A stretch of DNA of 64,000 nucleotides from LMUY01 sp964245075. GTDB lineage: Bacteria; Pseudomonadota; Alphaproteobacteria; Acetobacterales; Acetobacteraceae. The notes under the pieces are model-generated. The model saw nothing but the letters and a program-made list of their open reading frames with translations. It was not told where the DNA came from and searched no databases. The number at the start of each line of letters is the position of its first letter. The first letter of the stretch is position 1. The DNA lies in assembly GCA_964245075.1 (NCBI GenBank), contig CAXTLC010000002.1, forward strand, positions 39,059 through 103,058. The letters are read 5' to 3'. A program made the translations under genes and the position numbers. Below, one piece after another: positions 1-8,874 of the stretch.

Positions 1-113
1 ACCGTGTCATCCGGATGGTTCTCGAGGTGGCGGGCGACGAAGCCTGCGGAAAGGTCGCGGCTGACGGAGCCGCTCAGGTTCGGGCTGCTCTGGACATGCA
101 GGACACGAGACAT
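1..113 (-). CDS. azoR: FMN-dependent NADH-azoreductase, N-terminal fragment
   Basis: Only the first 37 codons are inside the window; the rest lies beyond base 1. The N-terminus reads MSRVLHVQSSPNLSGSVSR, a beta strand followed by the SSP...S.SR phosphate-binding loop typical of the flavodoxin-fold AzoR/AcpD family, which reduces azo and quinone compounds with NADH. The ATG at 113-111 is preceded by AGGAG (complement of 120-124) at normal spacing, which supports the start. It follows tolB on the same strand at 78 bp, in the place where pal usually stands. The family call rests on a short segment. Confidence 0.72.
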   Translation of the reverse strand, partial: MSRVLHVQSSPNLSGSVSRDLSAGFVARHLENHPDDT

Positions 114-191
114 CGAATCACTCCTAGCTTGGTGGTAGTCGGCTTCAGCTAGCTCCGGCATCCGTCTGTTGCAACTGCAAAAGTTACAGCA

Positions 192-1502
192 TCATGCCAG
201 CAACGGCGACCAGGCCGGATCCGAGGCGTCTCCCGGCGTAGGTACCGGCCGCTCGTTGAACCCGGTGACATCGACCGAGACCAGCCGCGACGAGTAGCCG
301 TTGCCCCGGCTGTCGCGCGCCGCACTTTCCCGGAAGAACATCAGCACGCGGCCGTTGGGGCAGAAGGTCGGGCCTTCCACGTCGAAGCCTTCCGACAGGA
401 TGCGCTCGCCGGACCCGTCCGGGTGCATCACCCCGATCGCGAAGGAGGAGCCGAGCCGGGTGAACGCGATCAGGTCCCCCCGCGGCGACCAGACTGGCGT
501 CGCGTAACGCCCGTTGCCGAAGGAGATGCGCTTGGCCCCGCCGCCGGAGGCACTCATGACATACAGCTGCTGATCCCCGCCGCGGTCGGAGTTGAACACG
601 ATCTGCGAGCCGTCCGGGCTGTAGCACGGGCTGGTGTCGATGGCGCCCGAGTTGGTCAGCCTGCCGCCCCCGCCGCCGCCCAGGCCCACCGTCACGATGT
701 CGGACCCGGCGCCGCGGGTGACGGACATGATCACGTGGCTGCCGTCCGGGGCGAAGCGGGGTGCGAAGGTGATGCCATCGAACTCGCCCAGCACCCGCTG
801 CGCCCCGCTGGCCAGGTTGAAGGAGTACACCCGCGGCCGGTTGTTGGCGTAGGACATGAACACGATCTCGTCCTGCGTCGGGTGGAAGCGCGGGGTCAGC
901 ACCAGCCACGAGCCGTCCGTCAGGTAGCGGTTGTTCTCGCTGTCCTGGTCCATGATCGCCAGCCGCTTGACCCGGCGGTCCCGCGGGCCGGACCCGGCGA
1001 CGTAGACGATGCGGGTGTCGAAGTAGCCTTTCTCGCCCAGCAGCCGCTCGTAGATGACGTCCCCCATGATGTGGGCGACGCGCCGCCAGTTGCCGGCGGC
1101 CGTGCTGTACGCGGTGCCCTGGATCTGCTGGCCTTGCAGAACGTCCCACAGGCGGAACTCGACCCGGCCGGCGCTGGCGCTGCCGGTGACCAGGGCGTGG
1201 GCGCCCTGCGCCTTCCATTGGCTGAAGTTGGGCGCGTCACCGGGCTGCGGGCCGCCCGTGATCGGCTTGAACAAGCCGCAGCGGGTGAGGTCGGCAACCA
1301 TCACGTCGGTCACCTGGGCGCCCGCGTCGCCCGCCAGGGTGGGGATTGCGATCGGAATCGGCTCGTTGCGGGCGCGATCGACCGTGATCTCCTGCCCGGA
1401 CGCCGCGGCGGGAGTGGCCTGCTGCGCCCAAGCGGGAACGGCGAGAAGGGTCGCGGTGGCGGCCAGCGCGTTGCGGCGGCCGATGGTGGGCGTGATGGGC
1501 AT
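192..1502 (-). CDS. tolB: Tol-Pal system periplasmic beta-propeller protein TolB
   Basis: 436 aa, the usual TolB length. TolB is the periplasmic part of the Tol-Pal envelope machine; it binds Pal and couples to TolA during outer-membrane constriction. Residues 1-27 form a signal peptide with a twin-arginine-like GRRNALA and an AWA-QQ cleavage site. An N-terminal domain (about 30-165) is followed by WD40-like PD40 repeats, visible as recurring FAPDGSHVI, YSPDGSQIVFNSDRGG and WSPRGDLIAF segments. It lies 12 bp after tolA in the operon ybgC-tolQ-tolR-tolA-tolB. No pal gene follows. Confidence 0.95.
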   Translation of the reverse strand: MPITPTIGRRNALAATATLLAVPAWAQQATPAAASGQEITVDRARNEPIPIAIPTLAGDAGAQVTDVMVADLTRCGLFKPITGGPQPGDAPNFSQWKAQGAHALVTGSASAGRVEFRLWDVLQGQQIQGTAYSTAAGNWRRVAHIMGDVIYERLLGEKGYFDTRIVYVAGSGPRDRRVKRLAIMDQDSENNRYLTDGSWLVLTPRFHPTQDEIVFMSYANNRPRVYSFNLASGAQRVLGEFDGITFAPRFAPDGSHVIMSVTRGAGSDIVTVGLGGGGGGRLTNSGAIDTSPCYSPDGSQIVFNSDRGGDQQLYVMSASGGGAKRISFGNGRYATPVWSPRGDLIAFTRLGSSFAIGVMHPDGSGERILSEGFDVEGPTFCPNGRVLMFFRESAARDSRGNGYSSRLVSVDVTGFNERPVPTPGDASDPAWSPLLA

Positions 1503-1514
1503 GGAGGTTCCCGT

Positions 1515-2504
1515 TTATGGCTTGAAGATGAAGTCGAACCGATGGGTTTGGCCGAGCATGGCGCCCGGCAGCGGCAAGGCGGCGCACTGCGGGGACAACA
1601 CGGCGTGGGCCGCCCGCTGGCCGAACGCGTGCAGCGGGCTGCCGAAGGCGGCGGCCGGATCGCCGGGCGCGACCTCCGCCTGGCGCGCCACGCCCGCGGC
1701 GTCCGTGGTGACGATCAAGTGGACGCTGAACTTCTCGTAGTCCTTGGCGCCGGTGTCGGTGCCCCAGCACTCGCGCACCTTGTCGCCGATCGCACCCCGC
1801 TGCGCGGCGTTCAACGATGTGTTGTCCGTCCCGTGCACGCTGCCGCCCTGGGCGGGAGCGCCCGATGCGGCGGGGTTGTAGCGGGCGGTCGGCGGATGCT
1901 GCTGGCGCATGGTGGACATCAGCTTGTCGAGGTTGTTGTCCGCGCTGCGGCTGTCCGGCGCGGGATTGCGGGTCGGGTTCGGCTGCGTGCTCTGGCTTGC
2001 CGGCGCGGGCGGAACCGGGCGCGGCGCCGGCACGGGGGGTGGCGGGACCGGGATGGGCGGGGTGGGCAGCGCCGGGGTGGGCAGCGCAACTGGCGGCGGC
2101 CGGGGCGGCGGCGCCTGGACCGGCGACGGCTCCGGCGTGGACGGCAGCAGCACCGGCGTGGGCGGGGGTGCCGCGGGGATGGGCGGCACCGGCAGCGGCG
2201 GTTGTGCCGGGGCTTGCGGCGGAGGCGGCGGAGGCGGCACGGAAGCCTGCGGCGGCAACGGCTTGGATGGTTGCGGGGTCGGCGGCGTGGGCAACGGCAC
2301 GGGCGCGCTGGTAGAAGCGGGAACCGGCGCCGGCACGGCGGACCGGCGCGCCTCCTGCTGCGGGCCTTCCACATCCACCTCGAAGCTCGCCAGGTCCGGC
2401 ATCTGTTCGACCGGCGGCTTCGGCGCCAGCAACAGCAGCGCCGCCAGAACGAGCAGGTGAAAGCCGGTGGACGCCGCGGCTCCCTTGCCCAGGCGATCGT
2501 TCAT
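1515..2504 (-). CDS. tolA: TolA-like energy-transducing protein
   Basis: 329 aa. TolA links the inner-membrane TolQR motor to periplasmic TolB/Pal. There is one N-terminal membrane segment (about residues 13-28, rich in L and A). A long Pro/Ala-rich linker (about 45-190) replaces the Lys/Ala helix seen in enterobacteria. The C-terminal TonB/TolA-like domain (about 225-329) contains VRECWGTDTG and ends in HRFDFIFKP. The domain order and its place between tolR and tolB make the call secure despite weak expected sequence conservation. The Pro-rich linker produces long spurious reading frames on the opposite strand. Confidence 0.9.
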   Translation of the reverse strand: MNDRLGKGAAASTGFHLLVLAALLLLAPKPPVEQMPDLASFEVDVEGPQQEARRSAVPAPVPASTSAPVPLPTPPTPQPSKPLPPQASVPPPPPPPQAPAQPPLPVPPIPAAPPPTPVLLPSTPEPSPVQAPPPRPPPVALPTPALPTPPIPVPPPPVPAPRPVPPAPASQSTQPNPTRNPAPDSRSADNNLDKLMSTMRQQHPPTARYNPAASGAPAQGGSVHGTDNTSLNAAQRGAIGDKVRECWGTDTGAKDYEKFSVHLIVTTDAAGVARQAEVAPGDPAAAFGSPLHAFGQRAAHAVLSPQCAALPLPGAMLGQTHRFDFIFKP

Positions 2505-2522
2505 GGCCGAGCGCCGTCCGTG

Positions 2523-3032
<510 letters not shown>

Positions 3033-3062
3033 GGCCTAGGCTTTCTCCTTATCGCCCATGGC

Positions 3063-3776
3063 TCAGGCGCTCTCCTCGGACTGGCGGGACAGGATGGCGC
3101 CGAACTCGGTGCCGAACCCCTCCATCCGCGCGGCGAAGCGGGACAGGTCGGTGCTGATCTTGTTGTACGCGAGCACCGCGGGGATTGCCGCGACCAGGCC
3201 GATGGCGGTGGCGAACAGCGCCTCCGCGATGCCCGGCGCCACTACTGCCAGGCTGGTGTTCTTGCTGGCGGCAATGGCGGCAAAGGAATGCATGATGCCC
3301 CACACCGTGCCGAACAGCCCGACGAACGGCGCAGTGGAGCCGACGGAGGCCAGGAACACCATCCAGCGCTCCATCCGCTCCATCTCGCGGCTGACGGTGA
3401 CGGTCATGGCGCGGTCCACCCGGTCCCGCACGCCGAAGCGGGCCATGTCGGCGCCGGCTACCCGGGCGGAACGCCGCCACTCGCCCATGGCGGCGCCGAA
3501 CACGGCGGCCACGGGGTGCGCCGGCTTGGCGCCGTCCGAGTCGTACAACTCGTCCAGGCTGCCGCCGGACCAGAAACGGTCCTCGAACGCATCCGCCTGC
3601 CGGTTGGCGCGGCGGATGGAAGTGATCTTCTCGAAGATGATCGCCCACACCCAGATGCTCGCGAGCAGCAGCAGCAGCATGACGATCTTGACGACGATGT
3701 CCGCTTGCAGGAACAGCGTCAGGATCGAGAGGTCGCCCCCAGGCGGCACCGCCGCCGCCGTCGCCGTGTCACCCAC
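3063..3776 (-). CDS. tolQ: Tol-Pal system motor subunit TolQ (ExbB/MotA family)
   Basis: 237 aa when started at the GTG at 3776, the usual TolQ length. TolQ is the multi-spanning inner-membrane subunit of the proton-driven Tol motor. A first membrane segment (IVVKIVMLLLLLASIWVWAIIF) is followed by a cytoplasmic region. The paired C-terminal helices include APFVGLFGTVWGIMHSF and the GIAEALFATAIGLVAAIPAV signature. The GTG has GGAGG seven bases upstream and overlaps the last 8 bases of ybgC. An in-frame ATG at 3833 would give a longer protein with a non-family N-terminus and is less likely. Confidence 0.94.
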   Translation of the reverse strand: MGDTATAAAVPPGGDLSILTLFLQADIVVKIVMLLLLLASIWVWAIIFEKITSIRRANRQADAFEDRFWSGGSLDELYDSDGAKPAHPVAAVFGAAMGEWRRSARVAGADMARFGVRDRVDRAMTVTVSREMERMERWMVFLASVGSTAPFVGLFGTVWGIMHSFAAIAASKNTSLAVVAPGIAEALFATAIGLVAAIPAVLAYNKISTDLSRFAARMEGFGTEFGAILSRQSEESA

Positions 3777-4179
3777 TCCGCACCTCCTCGAACGCCGCGC
3801 GCCAGCGGGCGGGTATCCGCGAGGGACGGCCATCCGTTCCCCGCACGCATGCCAATTGCACGTCCATCCGCGCCACCGCCCGCTCGCCCACCGTGAAATC
3901 CTGCCGCAGGACGGCCAGGGCGGCGCCCAACTCGGTCGGCTCCGTGGCGACGGTCAGCACTTCGTCAAGCCGTACAGGCCGCAGATAGTCCATTTTGATG
4001 CGACGCACCACGAAGATCAGGCCCTCGCCGCGCACCAGGTCCTCGTGCGGCACGCCGGAGTCCCGCAGCAGCTCCGCCCGGGCACGTTCGGCGAAGGCGA
4101 GATAGCGGGCGTGGTACACCATTCCGGCGGCGTCGGTGTCCTCGTAATAGACGCGGATGTCCAGCCGGTGCGTCCTCAC
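3769..4179 (-). CDS. ybgC: Tol-Pal associated acyl-CoA thioesterase (YbgC, 4HBT hotdog fold)
   Basis: 136 aa from a GTG at 4179 that overlaps the ruvB stop as GTGA. YbgC proteins are cytoplasmic hotdog-fold thioesterases found with tolQRA. The motif VYYEDTDAAGMVYHARYL near the N-terminus contains the catalytic Asp and the hydrophobic hotdog helix, and FVVRRIKMDYLRP is also typical. It overlaps tolQ by 8 bases at its 3' end, so translation of the two is probably coupled. A longer frame to 4248 exists but would extend into ruvB with no family similarity. Confidence 0.93.
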   Translation of the reverse strand: MRTHRLDIRVYYEDTDAAGMVYHARYLAFAERARAELLRDSGVPHEDLVRGEGLIFVVRRIKMDYLRPVRLDEVLTVATEPTELGAALAVLRQDFTVGERAVARMDVQLACVRGTDGRPSRIPARWRAAFEEVRSG

Positions 4180-5210
4180 GGCTCGGGCGCCAGCAGGTCC
4201 AACAGCGGTGCGGGGGCAGCCGGGGGAACCAGGCCAAGGTGCCGCCAACCCGGCTCGCCCAACATGCGGCCCCGGCTGGTACGCAGCACCAGCCCCTCCT
4301 GGATCAGATACGGCTCGATGACGTCCTCGATCGTGTCGCGCGCTTCGTTCAGCGCGGCGGCAAGCGTCTCGACGCCGACCGGGCCGCCGTTGTGGTGCTC
4401 GGCGATGCGGCGCAGGTAGCGGCGGTCCATGGCGTCCAGGCCGATCCGGTCCACTTCGAGCCGGGTCAGCGCCGCATCCGCCTCCGCCCGGTCCACCGGG
4501 CTGTGGCCGTCCACGGATGCGAAGTCCCGCACCCGGCGCAGCAGCCGTCCTGCAATGCGCGGCGTGCCGCGGGACCGCCGGGCAATCTCGGCCGCGCCCG
4601 CCTGCGTGAGCGCCAGGCCGAGCTTCTCGGCGCCCCGGGTCACGATCAGCTCCAGCTCGGCCGGGGTGTAGAGCACCAGGCGCAGCGGGATGCCGAAGCG
4701 GTCGCGCAGCGGGGTGGCCAGCAGCCCGGCGCGGGTCGTGGCGGCGACGAGGGTGAAAGGAGACAGGTCGATGCGGACCGAGCGGGCCGCCGGGCCTTCA
4801 CCGATGATGAGGTCGAGCTGGAAATCCTCCATGGCCGGATACAGCACCTCCTCGATGGCGGGCTGGAGGCGGTGGATCTCGTCGATGAACAGCACGTCGC
4901 GCGGCTGCAAGTTGGTCAGGATGGCGGCCAGATCCCCGGCGCGCTGGATCACGGGGCCGGAGGTGGCGCGGAATCCCACGCCCAGCTCGCGGGCCACGAT
5001 CTGCGCCAGGGTGGTCTTGCCCAGCCCGGGCGGGCCGTGCAGCAGCACGTGGTCCATCGCCTCCGCCCGGCCCTTCGCGGCGCGGATGAAGACGCGGAGG
5101 TTCTCGCGGCTGGCCTTCTGGCCGATGAATTCGGCGAGAACCTGCGGGCGCAGGGACACCTCGGCCGCGTCCTCCACCGTGCGGGTGGGGGTGAGGGGGG
5201 AGTCGCTCAC
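4176..5210 (-). CDS. ruvB: Holliday junction branch-migration ATPase RuvB
   Basis: 344 aa, normal length. RuvB is the hexameric AAA+ motor that pulls DNA through the RuvA-bound Holliday junction. Walker A GPPGLGKT is at about residues 59-66 and Walker B VLFIDEIHR at about 105-113. Sensor 1 VAATTRAG and the arginine-finger region (GLLATPLRDRFGI) are also present. The C-terminal winged-helix domain includes RGTPRIAGRLLRRVRDFA and the HLGL ending. It lies 25 bp downstream of ruvA in a conserved ruvC-ruvA-ruvB order. Confidence 0.97.
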   Translation of the reverse strand: MSDSPLTPTRTVEDAAEVSLRPQVLAEFIGQKASRENLRVFIRAAKGRAEAMDHVLLHGPPGLGKTTLAQIVARELGVGFRATSGPVIQRAGDLAAILTNLQPRDVLFIDEIHRLQPAIEEVLYPAMEDFQLDLIIGEGPAARSVRIDLSPFTLVAATTRAGLLATPLRDRFGIPLRLVLYTPAELELIVTRGAEKLGLALTQAGAAEIARRSRGTPRIAGRLLRRVRDFASVDGHSPVDRAEADAALTRLEVDRIGLDAMDRRYLRRIAEHHNGGPVGVETLAAALNEARDTIEDVIEPYLIQEGLVLRTSRGRMLGEPGWRHLGLVPPAAPAPLLDLLAPEP

Positions 5211-5235
5211 CGGAGATGGCCGCCCGACACAGAAA

Positions 5236-5832
5236 TCATCGCGCCAATTCCTTGAGGCTGTCCCGGATCACCGCGTCCAGCCCGGCGCTCTCGCCAAGCC
5301 GCTCGCGCACCCGCGCCACCACCGGATGCGCCTCCACCCGGCGGTAACCGAGGTTGCCGAGCGCCGACAACGCGTCCGCCTCCACCCCGGCCGGAGCGGG
5401 CGCGGCGGGCAGGCCCGCGCCTAGGGGCATGGCGCCGGCCTTGGACGCGAGTTCCAGCAGCAGCCGCGCCGCCAGCTTGGCGCCAACGCCGGGCGCACGC
5501 GTCAGGCTGGTCCGGTCGCCGGCCGCGATGATGCCCACCAACTCGCGCGGCGAAAGCGCGGACAGCACGCCAAGCGCCACTTTGGCGCCCACGCCCTGCA
5601 CGGTGGTCAGCAGGCGGAACCAGTCGCGCTCGGCCGGGTCGGCGAAGCCGTACAAGGTGATGGCATCCTCCCGCACCTGGGTTTCCACCAGCACCCGTGC
5701 GACGGATGGGGGCAGCGGCAGGGCGGACAGCGTGCGGGTGGAGGCATGCACCAGGTAACCGACGCCGTTCACGTCGATCACGCAGCGGCCCTCCTCCATG
5801 CCGGACAAGGCGCCGGTGAGCTGGGCGATCAT
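5236..5832 (-). CDS. ruvA: Holliday junction DNA helicase subunit RuvA
   Basis: 198 aa. RuvA tetramers hold the Holliday junction and load RuvB. The N-terminal OB domain begins MIAQLTGALSGM and contains the VNGVGYLVH segment. The double helix-hairpin-helix region follows, with TTVQGVGAKVALGVLSALSP and TRAPGVGAKLAARLLLEL. A flexible linker leads to the small C-terminal domain III (ALGNLGYRRVEA), which contacts RuvB. It starts 22 bp after ruvC. Confidence 0.97.
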   Translation of the reverse strand: MIAQLTGALSGMEEGRCVIDVNGVGYLVHASTRTLSALPLPPSVARVLVETQVREDAITLYGFADPAERDWFRLLTTVQGVGAKVALGVLSALSPRELVGIIAAGDRTSLTRAPGVGAKLAARLLLELASKAGAMPLGAGLPAAPAPAGVEADALSALGNLGYRRVEAHPVVARVRERLGESAGLDAVIRDSLKELAR

Positions 5833-5854
5833 GCACGGGCCTTTGCGCGCAGCT

Positions 5855-6361
5855 TCAAGCCATCACCTTGCCCGCAACCACCCGCAGCCGGGTCGCGCGG
5901 TGATGCGCGTGGCAGATGGCCACCGCCAACGCGTCGGCAGCGTCCGCCCGGCGCAGGGTGGCGCCGGGCAGCAGGCGGCGCACCATCACCTGCACTTGGT
6001 CCTTGCTGGCCGCACCCGTGCCCACCACCGCCTGCTTGACCGCCATCGCGCCGTATTCCAGCACCGGGATGCCAACCAGCGCCGGCGCCAGCAACGCCAC
6101 GCCGCGGGCATAGCCGAGCTTCAGGGTCGCAGTGCCGTTGCGGTTGACGTAGGTCTCCTCCACCGCCGCCTCGTGCGGGGCGTAAGTGGTGAAAAGGGCG
6201 GTCAGTCCGTCGTGCAGCACCTTCAGCCGCGCCGGCACGCTCGAGTCGCCGTCGGTCGCGATCACCCCGTCGGCCACGTGGCACAGGCGATTGCCGTCGG
6301 TCGCGATCACCCCCCAGCCCGTGAACCGCAGGCCCGGGTCGATGCCCATGAGGCGGATCAT
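5855..6361 (-). CDS. ruvC: Crossover junction endodeoxyribonuclease RuvC
   Basis: 168 aa. RuvC is the dimeric Holliday-junction resolvase with an RNase H-like fold. The catalytic acids are visible: Asp in MGIDPGLRFTGWG near the N-terminus, the Glu pair in AAVEETYVNRN at about 68, and the Asp pair in DAADALAVAICHAHH at about 140. The ATG at 6361 shares one base with the yebC stop (TGATG), so yebC and ruvC are probably translationally coupled. An upstream extension in the same frame has no family match. Confidence 0.97.
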   Translation of the reverse strand: MIRLMGIDPGLRFTGWGVIATDGNRLCHVADGVIATDGDSSVPARLKVLHDGLTALFTTYAPHEAAVEETYVNRNGTATLKLGYARGVALLAPALVGIPVLEYGAMAVKQAVVGTGAASKDQVQVMVRRLLPGATLRRADAADALAVAICHAHHRATRLRVVAGKVMA

Positions 6362-7113
6362 CAGGCGGCCAGGCGATCCATCACGTCGTCCGGGATCTCG
6401 GCATTCGAGTAAACGGCCTGGACGTCGTCGTTGTCTTCCAGCGCATCCAGCAGCCTCACCAATGCGGCCGCACGCTCCGCGTCGTCCAGCGGCACGGTGG
6501 TGCTCGGGCGCCAATCGAGCTTGGCTTCCTCTGGCGGGCCGAACCGGGCCTCCAGCGCATCCCGCACCGCGAAGAGCGCGTCCGTGGCGCAGGTGACCTC
6601 GTGGCCCTCGGCATCGCTCTCGACGTCGTCGGCGCCCGCCTCGATCGCGCCTTCCAGCATGGCGTCCGCAGTGGCCGCACGGACGGTGTAGCGGATGGCG
6701 CCGAGCCGGGTGAACTGGAAAGCGACGGAGTTGCTCTCGCCCATCGTGCCGCCGTTCTTGTTGAACGCGGTGCGCAGGTCGGAGGCGGTGCGGTTGCGGT
6801 TGTCGGTCAGCGCCTCGACGATGACCGCGACGCCGGCCGGCCCGTAGCCCTCATACCGCACCTCGGCGTAATCGGCGCCGCCGCCCGCCTCCGTCGCCTT
6901 GCGGATGGCGCGCTCGATCGTGTCCTTGGGCATGTTCATCACCCGGGCGGCAACGACGGCGGCACGCAGCCGGGGGTTGGCCGCCGGGTCGGGCAGGCCC
7001 TGCTTGGCGGAAACGGTGATCTCGCGGATCAGCTTAGCGAACTGACGTGCCTTGCGGGCGTCCTGCGCGCCCTTGCGGTGCATGATGTTCTTGGAATGCG
7101 AATGGCCGGCCAT
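6361..7113 (-). CDS. YebC/PmpR family protein (TACO1-like)
   Basis: 250 aa. The family consists of three-domain cytosolic proteins described both as DNA-binding regulators (PmpR) and, more recently, as ribosome-associated factors that relieve stalling. The N-terminus MAGHSHSKNIMHRKGAQDARKA is the family hallmark. ARVMNMPKDTIERAIRKA and the acidic C-terminal domain with NDDVQAVYSNAEIPD are also characteristic. It sits directly before ruvC, an order shared by many proteobacteria. The biochemical role cannot be decided from sequence. Confidence 0.95.
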   Translation of the reverse strand: MAGHSHSKNIMHRKGAQDARKARQFAKLIREITVSAKQGLPDPAANPRLRAAVVAARVMNMPKDTIERAIRKATEAGGGADYAEVRYEGYGPAGVAVIVEALTDNRNRTASDLRTAFNKNGGTMGESNSVAFQFTRLGAIRYTVRAATADAMLEGAIEAGADDVESDAEGHEVTCATDALFAVRDALEARFGPPEEAKLDWRPSTTVPLDDAERAAALVRLLDALEDNDDVQAVYSNAEIPDDVMDRLAA

Positions 7114-7230
7114 GGCCCGGTGTCTCGGATGCTGTGGATTGGAACCGGGTTTGTATCAGCCCAGCCCCCGGCAAGCCAAATCGTTCGTTGCAGGCAGCGA
7201 TGGGCAGGGCAGTGATGGGCCGGTCCCGGA

Positions 7231-7467
7231 TCACGCGAGTTCCCGCGTCCGGGACGGCGCACGCCACTGGTCGTTCGGCACCAGGCAGGCGGGCAGCACC
7301 CGCGCGCCGCCGGGGGAGGGCCGTGGCGGTGGGGGCGGCGCGCGGCGCGGGCCTTCGTCATCCCCGCCCCGGTGGCGCCGCAGCGCGCGAAGTTCATTGA
7401 TCGCCACCAGCAGCACCGCACCGAAGCTTAACCCACCGGACAGCACCGCCTGCGTCGTTGGGCTCAT
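7231..7467 (-). CDS. Small hypothetical membrane-anchored protein
   Basis: 78 aa, no family recognised. The ATG at 7467 has a strong GGGAGGTGACC leader, which is the main reason to believe the gene. The N-terminus (MSPTTQAVLSGGLSFGAVLLVAI) can form one membrane helix. The remainder is basic and Pro/Arg-rich and ends in a short tail containing VPNDQWRAP. It lies between ymdB and yebC on the same strand. The 117 bp between this gene and yebC shows nothing else recognisable. Confidence 0.6.
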   Translation of the reverse strand: MSPTTQAVLSGGLSFGAVLLVAINELRALRRHRGGDDEGPRRAPPPPPRPSPGGARVLPACLVPNDQWRAPSRTRELA

Positions 7468-7478
7468 GGTCACCTCCC

Positions 7479-8291
7479 TCAACCCGGCATCGCTTGCGAT
7501 AAACGTCCGCCGATACGTACGGGTTCAGCACGTAATGCCAATCCCGTGCCATCGTCGGTCTCGACGAAAAGCCCGCAGACTGTCGCCGCCCCTTCCGCCG
7601 GCGCCAAGCGTTCGCCCGGCATCTTGCGGACGAACCGGGCGGCGGCGCCCTCCTTCGCCATGCCGATGACGCTATCATAATCGCCGCACATTCCAGCATC
7701 CGATTGGAACGCGGTGCCGCCCGCGAGCACCTGGTGATCGGCGGTCGGCACATGGGTGTGGGTGCCCACCACCATCGAGAGCTGGCCGTCGAAATAATGC
7801 GCGAAGGACAGTTTCTCGCTGGTCGCTTCCGCGTGGAAATCCGTCACCGCCGCATGCACCGTGGCACCCAGGCGGTAGCGCCCCAGGATGTCGGCCGTGC
7901 CGCGGAACGGGCAATCCAGCGGGTCCATGAACAGCCGGCCCATCGCGTTCATCACCAGCGCCTTGCGCCCGCCCGCCACCTCCACCACGACGGACCCGCC
8001 GCCCGGCGTGCCAGGGGGGAAGTTGAGCGGGCGCAGCAAACGCGGCTGTTGCGCGATGTAGGGGATGATGTCCTTTCGGTCCCAGGCGTGGTTGCCCAGG
8101 GTGATCACGTCCGCGCCAGCGGCGAACAGGGCTGCCGCCATGTCCGGCGTCAGGCCGAAGCCGTGGCTGGCGTTCTCCGCGTTCACCACCGCGAGGTCGA
8201 TGCGAAGGCGCTCCCGCAGCCCGGGAAGCGCTGAAGCGGCGCCTTCCCGCCCGCTGCGGCCGACGGTGTCGCCAAGGAAGAGGATGCGCAT
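7479..8291 (-). CDS. YmdB family metallophosphoesterase (TIGR00282)
   Basis: 270 aa. Members are binuclear-metal phosphodiesterases, and the Bacillus YmdB acts on cyclic nucleotides. Metal-binding motifs are visible: MRILFLGDTVGRSGR (Asp), VVNAENASHGFG (Asn), VITLGNHAWDRKDI (Asn-His), and VGTHTHVPTAD with GTAFQSDAGMCGDYDSVIGM near the C-terminus. The ATG at 8291 lies one base after the stop of the upstream 5-FCL gene. An upstream in-frame ATG would overlap that gene and is less likely. The substrate in this organism is unknown. Confidence 0.92.
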   Translation of the reverse strand: MRILFLGDTVGRSGREGAASALPGLRERLRIDLAVVNAENASHGFGLTPDMAAALFAAGADVITLGNHAWDRKDIIPYIAQQPRLLRPLNFPPGTPGGGSVVVEVAGGRKALVMNAMGRLFMDPLDCPFRGTADILGRYRLGATVHAAVTDFHAEATSEKLSFAHYFDGQLSMVVGTHTHVPTADHQVLAGGTAFQSDAGMCGDYDSVIGMAKEGAAARFVRKMPGERLAPAEGAATVCGLFVETDDGTGLALRAEPVRIGGRLSQAMPG

Positions 8292-8292
8292 G

Positions 8293-8874
8293 TCAGCCTT
8301 TGATGGTGATGAATTCATGTTCGGTGGCGATGCAGTTCAGGCGCATGTCGGTGAGGCCGGCCGGCACCTCCGGCAGCTCCAAGGCAGCGTAGGCGCATCC
8401 GACCGTCCGGACACCGGGCATCGCTGCGATCGTCCGGTCATAGAAACCGCCGCCATAGCCCAACCGGTGGCCTCGCCGGTCGAAGGCGAGAAGCGGGACC
8501 AGCAGGAGGCCGGGTTCGACGGGCGGACCGCTGGACGTCATGGTGCCGAACCGCTCCGGCAACAGGTCATCGTCCTTTGCCCAACGACGGAACGTGAGCG
8601 GCGAACCCCGGGCCGGCGTGCGGGGAAGCGCCAGGGTGATCCCGGCTCCCCACATGGATCGGAGCAGAGGCATGAGATCGAGTTCTCGGCCCAACGGATA
8701 GAACCCCGCGACAACGGCCTCCGGCATGACATGCACGCAGATGCGCGCCGCCACGGCCTGGCTGGCAGCGGCTGGGTCGCACCGGCCGAGGATTGCCTGC
8801 GCTTCAGCCCGCGCCAGGCGTTTCTGGTCGTCAAGGGAAGGTGCGGAGCCGCCATGGCCGTTGGCATTCGTCAT
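8293..8874 (-). CDS. fau: 5-formyltetrahydrofolate cyclo-ligase
   Basis: 193 aa from the ATG at 8874. The enzyme uses ATP to convert 5-formyl-THF to 5,10-methenyl-THF in cytosolic one-carbon metabolism. The family signature LGYGGGFYDRTIA is present at about residue 145, as are LLLVPLLAFDRRGHRLG and the N-terminal region with QKRLARAEAQ. The only ATG near the family start lies within the 3' arm of the 6S RNA gene, with GGGAGG directly touching it. A GTG at 8904 would lie deeper in the RNA. Location behind zapA and 6S RNA is conserved in proteobacteria. Confidence 0.92.
   Translation of the reverse strand: MTNANGHGGSAPSLDDQKRLARAEAQAILGRCDPAAASQAVAARICVHVMPEAVVAGFYPLGRELDLMPLLRSMWGAGITLALPRTPARGSPLTFRRWAKDDDLLPERFGTMTSSGPPVEPGLLLVPLLAFDRRGHRLGYGGGFYDRTIAAMPGVRTVGCAYAALELPEVPAGLTDMRLNCIATEHEFITIKG

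Noticed and set aside
1909..2460. Gly-rich plus-strand frame resembling a PE-PGRS-like protein
   Set aside because: It is the complement of the Pro-rich TolA linker, where codon bias alone yields Gly repeats.
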